Positions 1 through 10,179 of a stretch of DNA of 44,169 nucleotides are shown one piece after another (position 1 is the first letter of the stretch; each line of letters opens with the position of its first letter). The position numbers and the translations under genes were made by a program. This DNA is from a virus. Under the pieces are notes generated by a model. The model worked only from the letters and a program-made list of their open reading frames with translations, was not told where the DNA came from and made no database searches. Where the stretch lies: positions 1 through 44,169 of the IMG/VR virus record IMGVR_UViG_3300042945_003593; one strand, 5' to 3'.

Positions 1-330
1 TAAACCTGCTATGGTCATATATTGAATACCCATAGAAATTTGGTCTGAACCTTCTAAAAATTTGAGAGCTTGTTGGAATTGTTTAATTCCAATTAACCCA
101 ACTTTAAGATTTTCAGGTAAATTTTCGTCTTTAATTTGAAGGATTTCATCAATATTCAAGGATGAATATTTGATTGCACTTCTGTCGGGAGTATAAGTTT
201 TGGCAAAAAACTCATTTGGAGTAATCTCTAATAAGAGATTTTCGTCAAAATGTGTGAATCTGTCCAAAAAATCTGACATTTTATTGCCATTTACATTAAG
301 AATGTCCAGTTTTTTTGAGTTTTCTTTCAT
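1..330 (-). CDS. Probable sliding clamp (gp45-like), N-terminal part, cut by window edge
   Basis: The frame is open from an ATG at 330 to the left edge and gives the first 110 residues. The stretch around residues 41-62 (EFFAKTYTPDRSAIKYSSLN) and the following LKVGLIGIKQFQQALKFL have the strand-helix layout of the N-terminal domain of phage sliding clamps, the ring that tethers the replicative polymerase to DNA and, in T4, also activates late transcription. The gene diverges from the structural operon at 471. A clamp loader of the gp44/gp62 type is encoded at 27329-28741, so a clamp is expected in this phage. The C-terminal part lies outside the window, and the match is by pattern, not by a conserved catalytic motif, so the name is tentative. 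Confidence 0.5.
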   Translation of the reverse strand, partial: MKENSKKLDILNVNGNKMSDFLDRFTHFDENLLLEITPNEFFAKTYTPDRSAIKYSSLNIDEILQIKDENLPENLKVGLIGIKQFQQALKFLEGSDQISMGIQYMTIAGL

Positions 331-421
331 CGGATTTACCTTTGAATTGTTGAATAATTAAAGATTTTATATTCTATTATTAGAATAAATTTAAGTTCTT
401 TTAACCATAATATTTTTTTTT

Positions 422-430
422 GATATATAG
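422..430 (+). promoter_or_regulatory. Candidate late promoter core GATATATAG
   Basis: A perfect copy of the recurring intergenic motif, with 40 bases between it and the ATG at 471. It lies in the divergent gap between the clamp gene and the first structural operon. The promoter role is inferred from recurrence and position. Confidence 0.55.
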
Positions 431-470
431 AATAACATACTAATTTAATAATAAATCTACAAACAAACAA

Positions 471-3400
471 ATGAAATCATCAGATAATAGTTTACACGAT
501 GTGTTACAAGAACTTATGAGGACACATGCCAATTCTTTAGAAATATTAGCAAAGTTCTCCGAAGCATTTACATCAACAACCGATTCCGTTTCGGTTAATC
601 TAGTTGATAATTCAGGTCAAACCACTACATATCAAATTCCGTCTATTGGTTATTTAAATTCTGAATTAAAAAGATTGGAAGAAAACATCAAAGGATTAGC
701 TGGTGTTGATACAGGAAGTGCAACTATTCGTTTAGAAGATGGTACATATAAAAGAATCTTAGCATCTGAAAATTCAAAAGAACCAAGTAGAATCGGTAGT
801 GTTACTATTCCTAATTCTTTTACCAGAAGAAATAATTGGTTTTTTGATAATTTTATTAACCCTATGCTTGTAGTAACTTTTGATGTTACAAATTATGTTT
901 CTTCAGATGTTCGTAGTGTATGGTATCGTAGAATTATTGTTAATACTGATACTGATGAAAAAAGAACAATTTTTGACCAAAATATCAAAGGTAGAAATGA
1001 TATTGATTATGAAACATTAATGTTATTTCTAAATGGTAGGGGCATAAATCACTTTGTTGATGAAGACGAATATAGATTTCCTCCTTCTATAAGTCAATTT
1101 ACGGGTACATTTGATGTTATAAGTATTTTGAATTCAGATACATCAAGTTCTGGAAATTCAAAGATTTATAGATTAAATAAATTAACATACACAAATAACT
1201 TAAATCAAGTAATTGATACTGAAACTCTTAAAATTGGAGATATTCTTTCAACGAGAGGTGGTGCTCGTTATCGTGTAGATGAATTAAACAAAATAGATAA
1301 TACTATACGATTGACTTTGACTTCGGGATATGAACTTATTCCTATTGGAACAGATGTTTTATACATTTATTCTGAGGTTTTAACATTAAGACAAGTTGAA
1401 GTTTCTATTGGACATGATGAACGACAAGTGATTTTCTTCAGACCTGTGAATAATAGCACTCAAGTTGCTTCAACTAAATGGTCACCTGGTGCAGGAATTT
1501 ATTCAAATGAATTAAGAATCCGCACAGCCGATTCAGAGATGTCTCTTGATGATTATTATCGTAAATATTGTATTGACTTTGGAGCATATCTGTTAGATGC
1601 TGCAAAAAATAAACCTGTTCCAACAATTTTAGGGATAAAACCAGATTCTCCTCTTTTGAGAGCAGATTATTTTAAAGTCGTTATCGCTAATGAGCATAAA
1701 ATACAATCACAAGATGCTGAATCTTTGAGATTAAAATTTGCAGAAAAAAATAGATTACAATCTGAAATTCAACAACTAGAATTAGCGATTTCTAAAACTA
1801 AAGAAGAATTACAAAAATCATATTTAGGTAATCCTGCTGATAATAGAATTATAAATAACAAATTAAAAAATCTAATAGATCAAAAGAATAGTCTTTCAAC
1901 ACTATACTCTACTATAGTAAGAGAAATGGGAGCTATGAGTACGACTGAAATTGTTAATGAATCTCCAAAATATAGAATTAGAGGATTTTTTCCTATCCCA
2001 ACACCAAAGATTGAAAATAAAAGTGGTGCTCAAAATATAATACAATTTATCATTCAGTATAGATATTTGAGACTTGATGGTACTGCAAATGGTTCAAAAT
2101 CTTTTGAATTTACAGATAATACAGGTAATAATCTCAAAGGATATTATTCAGAATGGGTTGAAGTTTTAAGTCCAGTTAGAAAGCAAGTTTATGATACAAC
2201 TACTCAAAAATATGTATGGGCAAATGAAGATGTAAATGATGCTGATGCCGTAAATATTAATCAAGTTGATATACCAATTACTTCAAATGAGAAAGTTGAA
2301 ATAAGAATTGCTTCTATTAGTGAAGCTGGATTTCCATTAAATCCATTAAAATCAGATTATTCTCAAAGTGTAATAATTGATTTCCCTACAGAACTTGTAC
2401 AAGCAAATGAAAAATCATTATTACAACAAGCACAACAAGAATTAAACAAAGTTGAAGTTATATCAGAACTCAATTCACAAGGTTTAGATGTTGTATTATC
2501 AAATGTATTTTCACTTGGTGATAAAGTTTATGTAACTAAAGGTGATGTCGTTGCTTCAGGATTTACAACAGATTCTGGAACTCAACTTTCTGTATTTGAA
2601 AAATTCAGAGATATGGAAAGTAAAATGTTAAGTCTTCAAGAAATGGTGACTGCCACAAAAGGTAAAATGGATGTTTATCTTTTGGATGATGCTAATAACA
2701 GATATACAATATCCAATGGTGGTCTTCTTGAATTACATGCTGGATTTTATTCCGAAATCGTACAGCAATTCCCTGAAAATGAAAGAAAAGGAGCAATCGT
2801 TACAGCTAAATATTGTATCGTTATAGAAAATCTTAATTCTACTCCTTTAGAACTAGTAACTAGATTTCCTGGTGGTATAAATCAATCAATAGAATATTTA
2901 TATGATAAAGTAAATAAAAATCCTGAATATCTAAACAGAAATTATCATTTAGCACCATTACTCCATAATAATGTTTCTACTGATAGATTAAGTAGAAATA
3001 GTCCTTATTGGTTAGCACCATTTATGAGTTCACAAGTACCCAGTCAATTTGCATATGCACGAGGTAAGGCATTAGGTTTAGTAGAAGATTTGTATAAGAG
3101 ACCAACTGACAATAGATATTTGATACCAACTGAATTTACTCAAACAAATATCAATCCAGATGCATTTGTTTGGACAGGAGTGTATGATACTACTGGTAAA
3201 CCTTATGGAACAACAAATGTAACAGATTTCTGTGTTCACATAGATCATCCAGATGTAAGAAGTAAAGCATTTGCAGGATCTCCGTCTCAAATATATGAAC
3301 CAAATGTTATAGAAACTACTACAATTCCAAATCAGGTCAATCCAAAAATACGTCATGCAAAATACTTTAATTTACAAATGAGTGAGCAAGATGGTATGGT

Positions 3401-3947
3401 TCAATTAGGTTATAAAGATATTGTTGATGATAATATTTGGAAACAAATAGCATCAAGTCAATTAACTCAAGCACAACCATTCCAGAAAAGAGCAAATTAT
3501 CAAGATAAATTAGGTTTTTCTCCTAATGATAGATATTTAATTGGTAGTAAAACTTGCGGATCGTATCTAATGTTTGCTCCCGCTTCTACTCAACAACTAA
3601 TGGTAAATGGAACAGATTATAGATCCAATTTATTATTAGAACAAGGTGAAGATAAAGCTATTAGAATACCTGTTATTTTCCAATTCAGAATGACTGATTA
3701 TCATGGTGTAGGAAGTAGTGGAACAGGGAAAGTTGGTGGATTCAATCCTTCTTCAACTATTGAACTTACAAATATTACTTATGGTAAAAAAATAGGAATG
3801 GATATTTATGTCAAAGATGAAGGAGTTTATAGTTTTGACATACTTGTTAAGGCAAGTTATGCAAGAGAAAGTTTGACACAAGTTGTTCAATCACCAGGAT
3901 TTATTGATAGAACAAGAAGAGCAGTTCAAGATTTCTTCAAAACATAA
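471..3947 (+). CDS. Large virion structural protein, probably a baseplate wedge component (gp7-like size and place)
   Basis: An 1158-residue protein, first gene of a three-gene rightward operon that continues with a 2062-residue protein and a fibre protein. The N-terminus (residues 1-100) has a helix followed by a QIPSIGYLNSELKRLEENIK segment and a short beta motif (ATIRLEDGTYKRI). I recall this arrangement from unnamed structural proteins of T4-like phages. Residues about 415-490 are charged and heptad-like, suggesting a coiled coil. The remainder is beta-rich with many Tyr, Asn and Thr. There is no signal peptide or membrane segment. T4 gp7, the largest wedge protein, is about 1030 residues, and gp6- and gp25-like genes occur in the window, so a baseplate role is reasonable. 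This is inference from size and neighbourhood; I see no diagnostic domain. The start has no clear Shine-Dalgarno sequence but lies 40 bases from a late-promoter motif. Confidence 0.6.
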   Translation: MKSSDNSLHDVLQELMRTHANSLEILAKFSEAFTSTTDSVSVNLVDNSGQTTTYQIPSIGYLNSELKRLEENIKGLAGVDTGSATIRLEDGTYKRILASENSKEPSRIGSVTIPNSFTRRNNWFFDNFINPMLVVTFDVTNYVSSDVRSVWYRRIIVNTDTDEKRTIFDQNIKGRNDIDYETLMLFLNGRGINHFVDEDEYRFPPSISQFTGTFDVISILNSDTSSSGNSKIYRLNKLTYTNNLNQVIDTETLKIGDILSTRGGARYRVDELNKIDNTIRLTLTSGYELIPIGTDVLYIYSEVLTLRQVEVSIGHDERQVIFFRPVNNSTQVASTKWSPGAGIYSNELRIRTADSEMSLDDYYRKYCIDFGAYLLDAAKNKPVPTILGIKPDSPLLRADYFKVVIANEHKIQSQDAESLRLKFAEKNRLQSEIQQLELAISKTKEELQKSYLGNPADNRIINNKLKNLIDQKNSLSTLYSTIVREMGAMSTTEIVNESPKYRIRGFFPIPTPKIENKSGAQNIIQFIIQYRYLRLDGTANGSKSFEFTDNTGNNLKGYYSEWVEVLSPVRKQVYDTTTQKYVWANEDVNDADAVNINQVDIPITSNEKVEIRIASISEAGFPLNPLKSDYSQSVIIDFPTELVQANEKSLLQQAQQELNKVEVISELNSQGLDVVLSNVFSLGDKVYVTKGDVVASGFTTDSGTQLSVFEKFRDMESKMLSLQEMVTATKGKMDVYLLDDANNRYTISNGGLLELHAGFYSEIVQQFPENERKGAIVTAKYCIVIENLNSTPLELVTRFPGGINQSIEYLYDKVNKNPEYLNRNYHLAPLLHNNVSTDRLSRNSPYWLAPFMSSQVPSQFAYARGKALGLVEDLYKRPTDNRYLIPTEFTQTNINPDAFVWTGVYDTTGKPYGTTNVTDFCVHIDHPDVRSKAFAGSPSQIYEPNVIETTTIPNQVNPKIRHAKYFNLQMSEQDGMVQLGYKDIVDDNIWKQIASSQLTQAQPFQKRANYQDKLGFSPNDRYLIGSKTCGSYLMFAPASTQQLMVNGTDYRSNLLLEQGEDKAIRIPVIFQFRMTDYHGVGSSGTGKVGGFNPSSTIELTNITYGKKIGMDIYVKDEGVYSFDILVKASYARESLTQVVQSPGFIDRTRRAVQDFFKT

Positions 3948-3976
3948 TTTTCTTACACATTACAAATTGAGTTTAT

Positions 3977-6900
3977 ATGGCAGACTTACAAATAACTACG
4001 AAAGATACAATTTTATTTTCAAGTACGGATGTTTTCTTTGTTTCATTAAAAAAGAACATACCAGACGATAGAGAAATTTTAGTTTGGTTTGATGATACTG
4101 AACCTTCAGTACCAGAATACTGGAATATAGAAAGACATTACAAATGTGAAGACTTTACTGAAGAAGGTAATGCCTTTATAATTTATGCTCCTAATTCTAA
4201 AGATATTGTTCGTGAAGTCTCACTTGCTATTTCATTGAGACAGGGTGTTGTATTACCCAAATCAACTTCATTAAAAATATACTGCCGTATAAATAAAGCA
4301 GGTAATCCTATTTTAACAACAACTATTTATTATCAATCAACATATAATCCATATAGCGAATCAGACGATATTTATAGTATTAATCCGAATTACAATTTAC
4401 CTATTTATACTGATGGAACTAAACAATTATTAAGAACAAATCCTAAATTAACTGGAAATATAAAAATCACAATTGATAGTAATCAAGATATTTGGTTGAA
4501 TACCATTGATGCAAATATAGATTTATCTTCAAATAGATTTAAAAAATTCAAACTTTCTAAAGATGGTTCTTATGCTTATGATGTAAGAAAACTTTTAGAT
4601 AATGGTCGTTTAGATTCTAAAACTTTATTTACACTCAATAATAAAGATGAAACATCAGTAAAAACAAATATAGCAGAGCAATACAATACATTTTATTGGA
4701 GTGGATGTGAATATTTTCCAAGTTTAATGTATAATGAGGAGTTTTCATGTTTTGCTCCTCTATGGATTGATAAAACTATACCAGATTACTTTGTTATTTT
4801 TTCTTCAAGTTCTTTAGTATCTGACAATTTGAAATCTGATGTAGAAAATTTCAAAGATAGTATAATTAAAAATTCAAGGATTGTAAAAGTATTTTCTCTC
4901 AAAGAAAATACAAATATAGGAACATATTTACGATCTATATTAAATTCTAATGTTTATAGTTCATCACCTATAAAAGTTAATTTTGAAAATCTTAAATCAA
5001 TCTCATATAGAGGTATTGATTTTCAAAATGGTATTTATACTGAAAAGAACGAACTGATTGATGACTTTATAGAAGAAGATAATCCTATTCTTCATTTTGA
5101 AGAAAGAATAATTCAAGGATTTGAAAGAAATAACTTGATTTGCTATAACTTATTGAATTTAGAATTTCTATTTAATGATAATGATTCTTATGAATACGAT
5201 ATAAGAAGATATTTCGGTTTTTATGTTAATGAAAATGAATTATCCAAATTTACAATAGATGAAGAAGCATTTTATCAAAATTATACAGACATTCCAAGAA
5301 ATAAGGTTAAAGTAGATAACCAATCGGATTTTGATATATTTGATAATGATGGTATATCCATAGCAGCAAGTTTAGAAGGTGATGTAAAAGTTCCGAGTTC
5401 TGAGCTTGTAAAAGAATCCGAAAGAATTTTCTACATAAAAGGGAAGTATAATCTCTATAAGATTAACGATACTTTAATAGATGAAATTAAAGGTAATAAT
5501 TTCTTTTCAAGAAGTTTTGCTAATTTGAAAACGAGTCAAAACTATTTACAATTTTCAGATATTACAGGATTCTCAAGTCCAAAATTTGTTGCTAAATCAG
5601 AAATAAAAAATGATTATGGATTTCCTTTTGAAATTTCTATTAAAAATAAATTAAATGATTCTGATTCTATCAGTATTATCTATCAAAAAGGAAATATTCA
5701 AAAAGAGTGGCGAGTTATTGGTAATTCTTATGCAGTAGGTGTTGGTAAAACTCTTGAAGAAGAAATTATCAGAGAAAGTGCAAATGTTAATTTAGCCCTA
5801 CCTTTAAAATCATTTGATAATTATAGTGGATTTAATGTTGGTCTTTTTGAAATACCCGAATTATTAGATTTTGAGATAGGTTCTTACATTCAATTAGAAT
5901 ATAACAACAAAATTATTTCTGCATCTAATTCTATTTCAGAATCCGTTTCGCTTACTAATGGTTTAAATACATTTACAGTTTCTTCTACAAATAACTTAAT
6001 TGTGAAACAATTTGTAAGTGGTACAGGCATTCCTTCAGGTACAATTATATCATCTATTGATACCACTACAAATACTATTACTATTTCAAATAATGCAAAT
6101 CAAACAATTACTTCAAATATTACATTTTCTGCTTATATCGCAGTCAAAGGTGATTACACAACTTATGTTGAAAATGGAGAAGTAATAAATATTATAAATA
6201 TGAATGATAAAAGTTCTTTTGAAGCAACATTGAACTTTACTCCACAAATTAATTCATCTAATAATACAATAATTAATCTTCAGACTAATTCTAATTTAAA
6301 CAATGTAAATTCTAATATTTCAAATTATGCTGTAAATTTAGACTATACCATTAACCCATCATTATTGAAAGAAAGAAGGTGTGAAGTATCTCATATTGAA
6401 AAAAATAATGGGACATTTACAACTTTTCTTTATGTAAAGGATAATAGTAAAACAATCATAAATAATTCTAATTTTTCAGATAATATTATATTCACATTAC
6501 GATATACAAATGATTTTATTTACAATTATTTTAATCCCAATGGTTCACCAAGTCAATATTTAGATTCAATTATTTCTGCTTTTAATACATTTGATTATAA
6601 AAAATTTACAATAACAAAAAAAGATTCTGGACTTTTAATAAGAAGTAATTTTGAACCTGATGCTGTATACAAAGTTAAAATAGATTTATCAAATAATCAT
6701 ACTGAAATATCAGATATTTCTATACATAATATTTCATCAAATGGGTATCTCTATAAATACGAATCTAATGTTCCAAAATATAAAAAGATTGTATTATATG
6801 AATATCAATATTATTCAAAAAGAAATTCAATCTTGATTCCAAGTGATTTCAAAAATAATATACTTGGAGATGAGTGGATTAAAACACCAAATGGAAACAA

Positions 6901-9900
6901 AAAATTACAATCATATTCTCTTGATAGTAAAATCTTTTTCTATCTTAATAATGAATCTACATCTTTTATTGAAATAGAATTACAAGATAGTGCAATACCT
7001 GAAATTGACAAAGAATCTAATGTTATATTCTATAATTTACATAAAAACTCATTAGGGGTTATGAGTTTTATTCCTATCGCAGATTTTGATATGGATTATT
7101 TAGATTCTGATTATTCTTATGTTCCTTCTGAAGAATTAAAACTAAATTTTTATAGATTCAAAGAAAACGAAAAAATACCAATTAATCAGATCTATAGGAT
7201 ATTCACAGAATATAGAGTTAATAATTCTACAACAATAAATCTTTTTGCAGTTTTATCAAATGGAGAAGAAATTGAAGTTGATTCTAAAATCATAACAACA
7301 GATGCTTCTACTAATTTTATATCTATGCATACCATACCTGCATTGTATAATGATACAATAGGTAATATAGAGGTTTCTCATTTCTATTTTAATTATACTG
7401 AAACTATATCATCAATAGAAAAGCCATACTTTCAAAATTCAAAAGGTTTTAGATTAATGACAAACAATTCTTTTCAAAGGAATATGTTTGTTTCATCTGC
7501 TAATTTCAATATTACTTTTATAAATGGAGATGTAAGTGGACTTTCGGTTGGTTTATATGTAAAAGGAAATGGTATTCCATCTGGATCAAGAATAAAATTT
7601 ATATCAACAACAAGCACACCAAACTATTTTACTATTGATAAAGTAGCCACTATTCTAAATATAAATACTCTTTTAACTTTTAGTTTATATGGAGAAATTG
7701 ATACATTCACTCAAGAGTTTAATGTTAATCTTTTTGAGGGATTTAATGGTATAAATGACTTTTTAGATGAAACTGAAACAAGTCTTTTAGAACAACTAAA
7801 GAATAACAATAATCCTGAAAGATTTTCCTTTAATCTTTTAAGAAGCGAGTATGATCGTTTGAGAGAAAATTTCAATAAGAATCTATGCAATAAAAGTAGA
7901 AATATAGCTTATATCAATAAATGGGTCATACCCAATTCTTCTGATGTTCGTTCAAATGAATATAGGTTAAATACAAATTTAGCATTTGGTGTTAGAAACT
8001 TTAGTCCTGATAATATTATAGAATTACCCAGCAGTTTATTATTACATACTCATGAGTGGTATTACATCAATGGTATGCCTTTTTGGTATTCTGAAAATGC
8101 TGCTATATCTGATCGAAATTACACATTTTCAAATGTGAACGATGCTGATTTATACAATGTTAATTATGATGGGTTCTCTCGTTTATTTATACGTGGATCT
8201 CATAAAGAAAGGTATAAAAGTCAAGTTCTGAATTCAGAATTTAGAAATTTATTTACTCACATTAAGTATGATAAAGTATTAGACAAATCTTTTGTATTTT
8301 TCAAAGGAACAAGATTTGAGTTAAATGTTACAAATCCCCTATTTTATAATGATTGGAGATTTACTTCTGTATTAAAACCAATTATACGAAAACCATTTGA
8401 GTCTGATAAAAATTACAATATAAGATTAGTTGAGAATAGAAAGTGGAAAACATTAACTTTTATTGTTGAAATATTTGTACAATCTTATGAGTTTCCAAAT
8501 TCTGAAATGAATCTTATAGGTTTGTATACAACTGATTCTTCAAAAAATATTTCAATTGATAGTGATTCTAAATTTGTTTTTACACCTTTTGATTTACAAT
8601 TAACAAGTTCATTGAATCCAACATATTTATACACAAATAAAGATGAAAATAACGATTTAATAACCTTTGATACAAGTGATGATTTATCAAATCAAATTAC
8701 TATAAATTCTTCAGGAGTTTTTAGCGATATAAGGGTATTTGGATTTGGAAAAAGAACAGGTGTATATTCTGATTCTAAATATATTAATTTACAAATTTAT
8801 GGAAAATTTCTAAATTCTTTAACATCTACTTCTATCAAATATAACTATAATCAAACGGATGTTTTTCCGACTATTAATGATGCTATCGCTTATGAATTTT
8901 TAGGTCTTTCAAATTATCAAACTCTAAATGATAATCCTAATGAAAGATACACTAATCCACCAATTCATGAAGATTCTAATTTAGGTGTTTCATATTCATT
9001 CAATAAATCATCAGCATATTATTTAAAGAATGATGCTGGTTCATTGAAAGAGATTATTAAAAAAGTTTCTTTTGCATCATTGTTAAAAACTATAAATAAT
9101 CGTAATTATACTCATATAATAATTGATGAGAATGGTAATAAAACAGAAAATTACAATTACGAATTATTTGGATTGCAATATCAAAATCCATCAAAGATAT
9201 CTAAACAAGCTCTTTTACAACCAGATGTTGATAGAGATATACCAACAGAATTTACAACTAATAATGTTATTGGATACAATATTGTCAAGAGTGATTATGA
9301 TTTTGAAATAATTCGTTATGGTGGAGATTATGTTCCAAAAACAAGAAACATTTTACCATTTTATATGGGAGAATCTTTAACATTTCTTGAAGAATTTTAT
9401 GATTCAAAAAAACCTAATACAAGATTTAATTTTAATAATTCAAATTTTGCTAAAATTTTGAATTTAGGTTATCATAAGGTTTCAGATAAAAAGATTCTTA
9501 CTCTTGCAGATACAACTTATACAAGCGATTATCCTCTATTAGACGAGACAGGTATAGACTATAAAGATTTTTCTGTAATATCATCAACATGGGATTACAA
9601 TTTCTATCAATTTTATGATAGAAAAGATGCATCAACTCCTATTAATCCTTTAGTTGAAGCAGAAGAAATAAAATCATTTTTCGGTTCTAAATTAATTAAT
9701 ACACCAAATTTCTTGACACTTGAAGATTTTACATTTTCAAATAGTAAAGATATAAGTAAAGATTTTTGGTATGAATTAAATAATAATGAAATTATGATTC
9801 ATATATTTCCTGCAAATATGATATTAAAATGTTTGAATATTGATTTTCTAAAAAATAACATATTAAGTTCTATAAATCCTTTAAGAAATAATGATTTATA

Positions 9901-10165
9901 CACAGACAAATTTTTTGAAGAATATATACAACTTAATCTCTTAAAAATTTACAAAATTTCAAGTGTTAAACTATTTACAAGAGGAGATAGAGAGACACAA
10001 GATATATTTATCAATACAAATCCTATAACGAGAAATGAACTAGAATTTAGAGAAGAAATAGGAGTTAATTTAGATACTCGTATTGAAGATGTTCTGATAA
10101 AGAAAAACATAGATAATTTAGCAAATGCTCAACTAACAATGTCTATAGCATTTGAAAAAATATAA
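3977..10165 (+). CDS. Giant virion structural protein, 2062 residues (baseplate/tail-fibre type)
   Basis: The largest gene in the window, starting 29 bases after the previous stop. The sequence is almost entirely beta-type, rich in Asn, Ser, Tyr and Ile, with no long coiled coil. That argues against a tape measure protein. Two segments, about residues 651-720 and 1168-1240, share a repeat with the signatures VSGTGIPSGTIISSI and VKGNGIPSGSRIKFI, followed by a threonine/isoleucine-rich strand pair. This kind of GIPSGT repeat occurs in phage tail and fibre proteins. The C-terminus (about residues 1850-2062) is more charged and ends in a helix-strand pattern. Its place between a baseplate-like protein and a fibre suggests an external baseplate or fibre-attachment protein. 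No enzyme motif is visible. No Shine-Dalgarno sequence is seen before the ATG. Confidence 0.6.
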   Translation: MADLQITTKDTILFSSTDVFFVSLKKNIPDDREILVWFDDTEPSVPEYWNIERHYKCEDFTEEGNAFIIYAPNSKDIVREVSLAISLRQGVVLPKSTSLKIYCRINKAGNPILTTTIYYQSTYNPYSESDDIYSINPNYNLPIYTDGTKQLLRTNPKLTGNIKITIDSNQDIWLNTIDANIDLSSNRFKKFKLSKDGSYAYDVRKLLDNGRLDSKTLFTLNNKDETSVKTNIAEQYNTFYWSGCEYFPSLMYNEEFSCFAPLWIDKTIPDYFVIFSSSSLVSDNLKSDVENFKDSIIKNSRIVKVFSLKENTNIGTYLRSILNSNVYSSSPIKVNFENLKSISYRGIDFQNGIYTEKNELIDDFIEEDNPILHFEERIIQGFERNNLICYNLLNLEFLFNDNDSYEYDIRRYFGFYVNENELSKFTIDEEAFYQNYTDIPRNKVKVDNQSDFDIFDNDGISIAASLEGDVKVPSSELVKESERIFYIKGKYNLYKINDTLIDEIKGNNFFSRSFANLKTSQNYLQFSDITGFSSPKFVAKSEIKNDYGFPFEISIKNKLNDSDSISIIYQKGNIQKEWRVIGNSYAVGVGKTLEEEIIRESANVNLALPLKSFDNYSGFNVGLFEIPELLDFEIGSYIQLEYNNKIISASNSISESVSLTNGLNTFTVSSTNNLIVKQFVSGTGIPSGTIISSIDTTTNTITISNNANQTITSNITFSAYIAVKGDYTTYVENGEVINIINMNDKSSFEATLNFTPQINSSNNTIINLQTNSNLNNVNSNISNYAVNLDYTINPSLLKERRCEVSHIEKNNGTFTTFLYVKDNSKTIINNSNFSDNIIFTLRYTNDFIYNYFNPNGSPSQYLDSIISAFNTFDYKKFTITKKDSGLLIRSNFEPDAVYKVKIDLSNNHTEISDISIHNISSNGYLYKYESNVPKYKKIVLYEYQYYSKRNSILIPSDFKNNILGDEWIKTPNGNKKLQSYSLDSKIFFYLNNESTSFIEIELQDSAIPEIDKESNVIFYNLHKNSLGVMSFIPIADFDMDYLDSDYSYVPSEELKLNFYRFKENEKIPINQIYRIFTEYRVNNSTTINLFAVLSNGEEIEVDSKIITTDASTNFISMHTIPALYNDTIGNIEVSHFYFNYTETISSIEKPYFQNSKGFRLMTNNSFQRNMFVSSANFNITFINGDVSGLSVGLYVKGNGIPSGSRIKFISTTSTPNYFTIDKVATILNINTLLTFSLYGEIDTFTQEFNVNLFEGFNGINDFLDETETSLLEQLKNNNNPERFSFNLLRSEYDRLRENFNKNLCNKSRNIAYINKWVIPNSSDVRSNEYRLNTNLAFGVRNFSPDNIIELPSSLLLHTHEWYYINGMPFWYSENAAISDRNYTFSNVNDADLYNVNYDGFSRLFIRGSHKERYKSQVLNSEFRNLFTHIKYDKVLDKSFVFFKGTRFELNVTNPLFYNDWRFTSVLKPIIRKPFESDKNYNIRLVENRKWKTLTFIVEIFVQSYEFPNSEMNLIGLYTTDSSKNISIDSDSKFVFTPFDLQLTSSLNPTYLYTNKDENNDLITFDTSDDLSNQITINSSGVFSDIRVFGFGKRTGVYSDSKYINLQIYGKFLNSLTSTSIKYNYNQTDVFPTINDAIAYEFLGLSNYQTLNDNPNERYTNPPIHEDSNLGVSYSFNKSSAYYLKNDAGSLKEIIKKVSFASLLKTINNRNYTHIIIDENGNKTENYNYELFGLQYQNPSKISKQALLQPDVDRDIPTEFTTNNVIGYNIVKSDYDFEIIRYGGDYVPKTRNILPFYMGESLTFLEEFYDSKKPNTRFNFNNSNFAKILNLGYHKVSDKKILTLADTTYTSDYPLLDETGIDYKDFSVISSTWDYNFYQFYDRKDASTPINPLVEAEEIKSFFGSKLINTPNFLTLEDFTFSNSKDISKDFWYELNNNEIMIHIFPANMILKCLNIDFLKNNILSSINPLRNNDLYTDKFFEEYIQLNLLKIYKISSVKLFTRGDRETQDIFINTNPITRNELEFREEIGVNLDTRIEDVLIKKNIDNLANAQLTMSIAFEKI

Positions 10166-10179
10166 TATTAGAGGAAAAA

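Noticed and set aside
3078-3356. 92-residue Cys/Trp-rich frame on the minus strand within the 1158-residue gene
   Set aside because: It is antisense to a confident structural gene, with no ribosome binding site and an unnatural composition.
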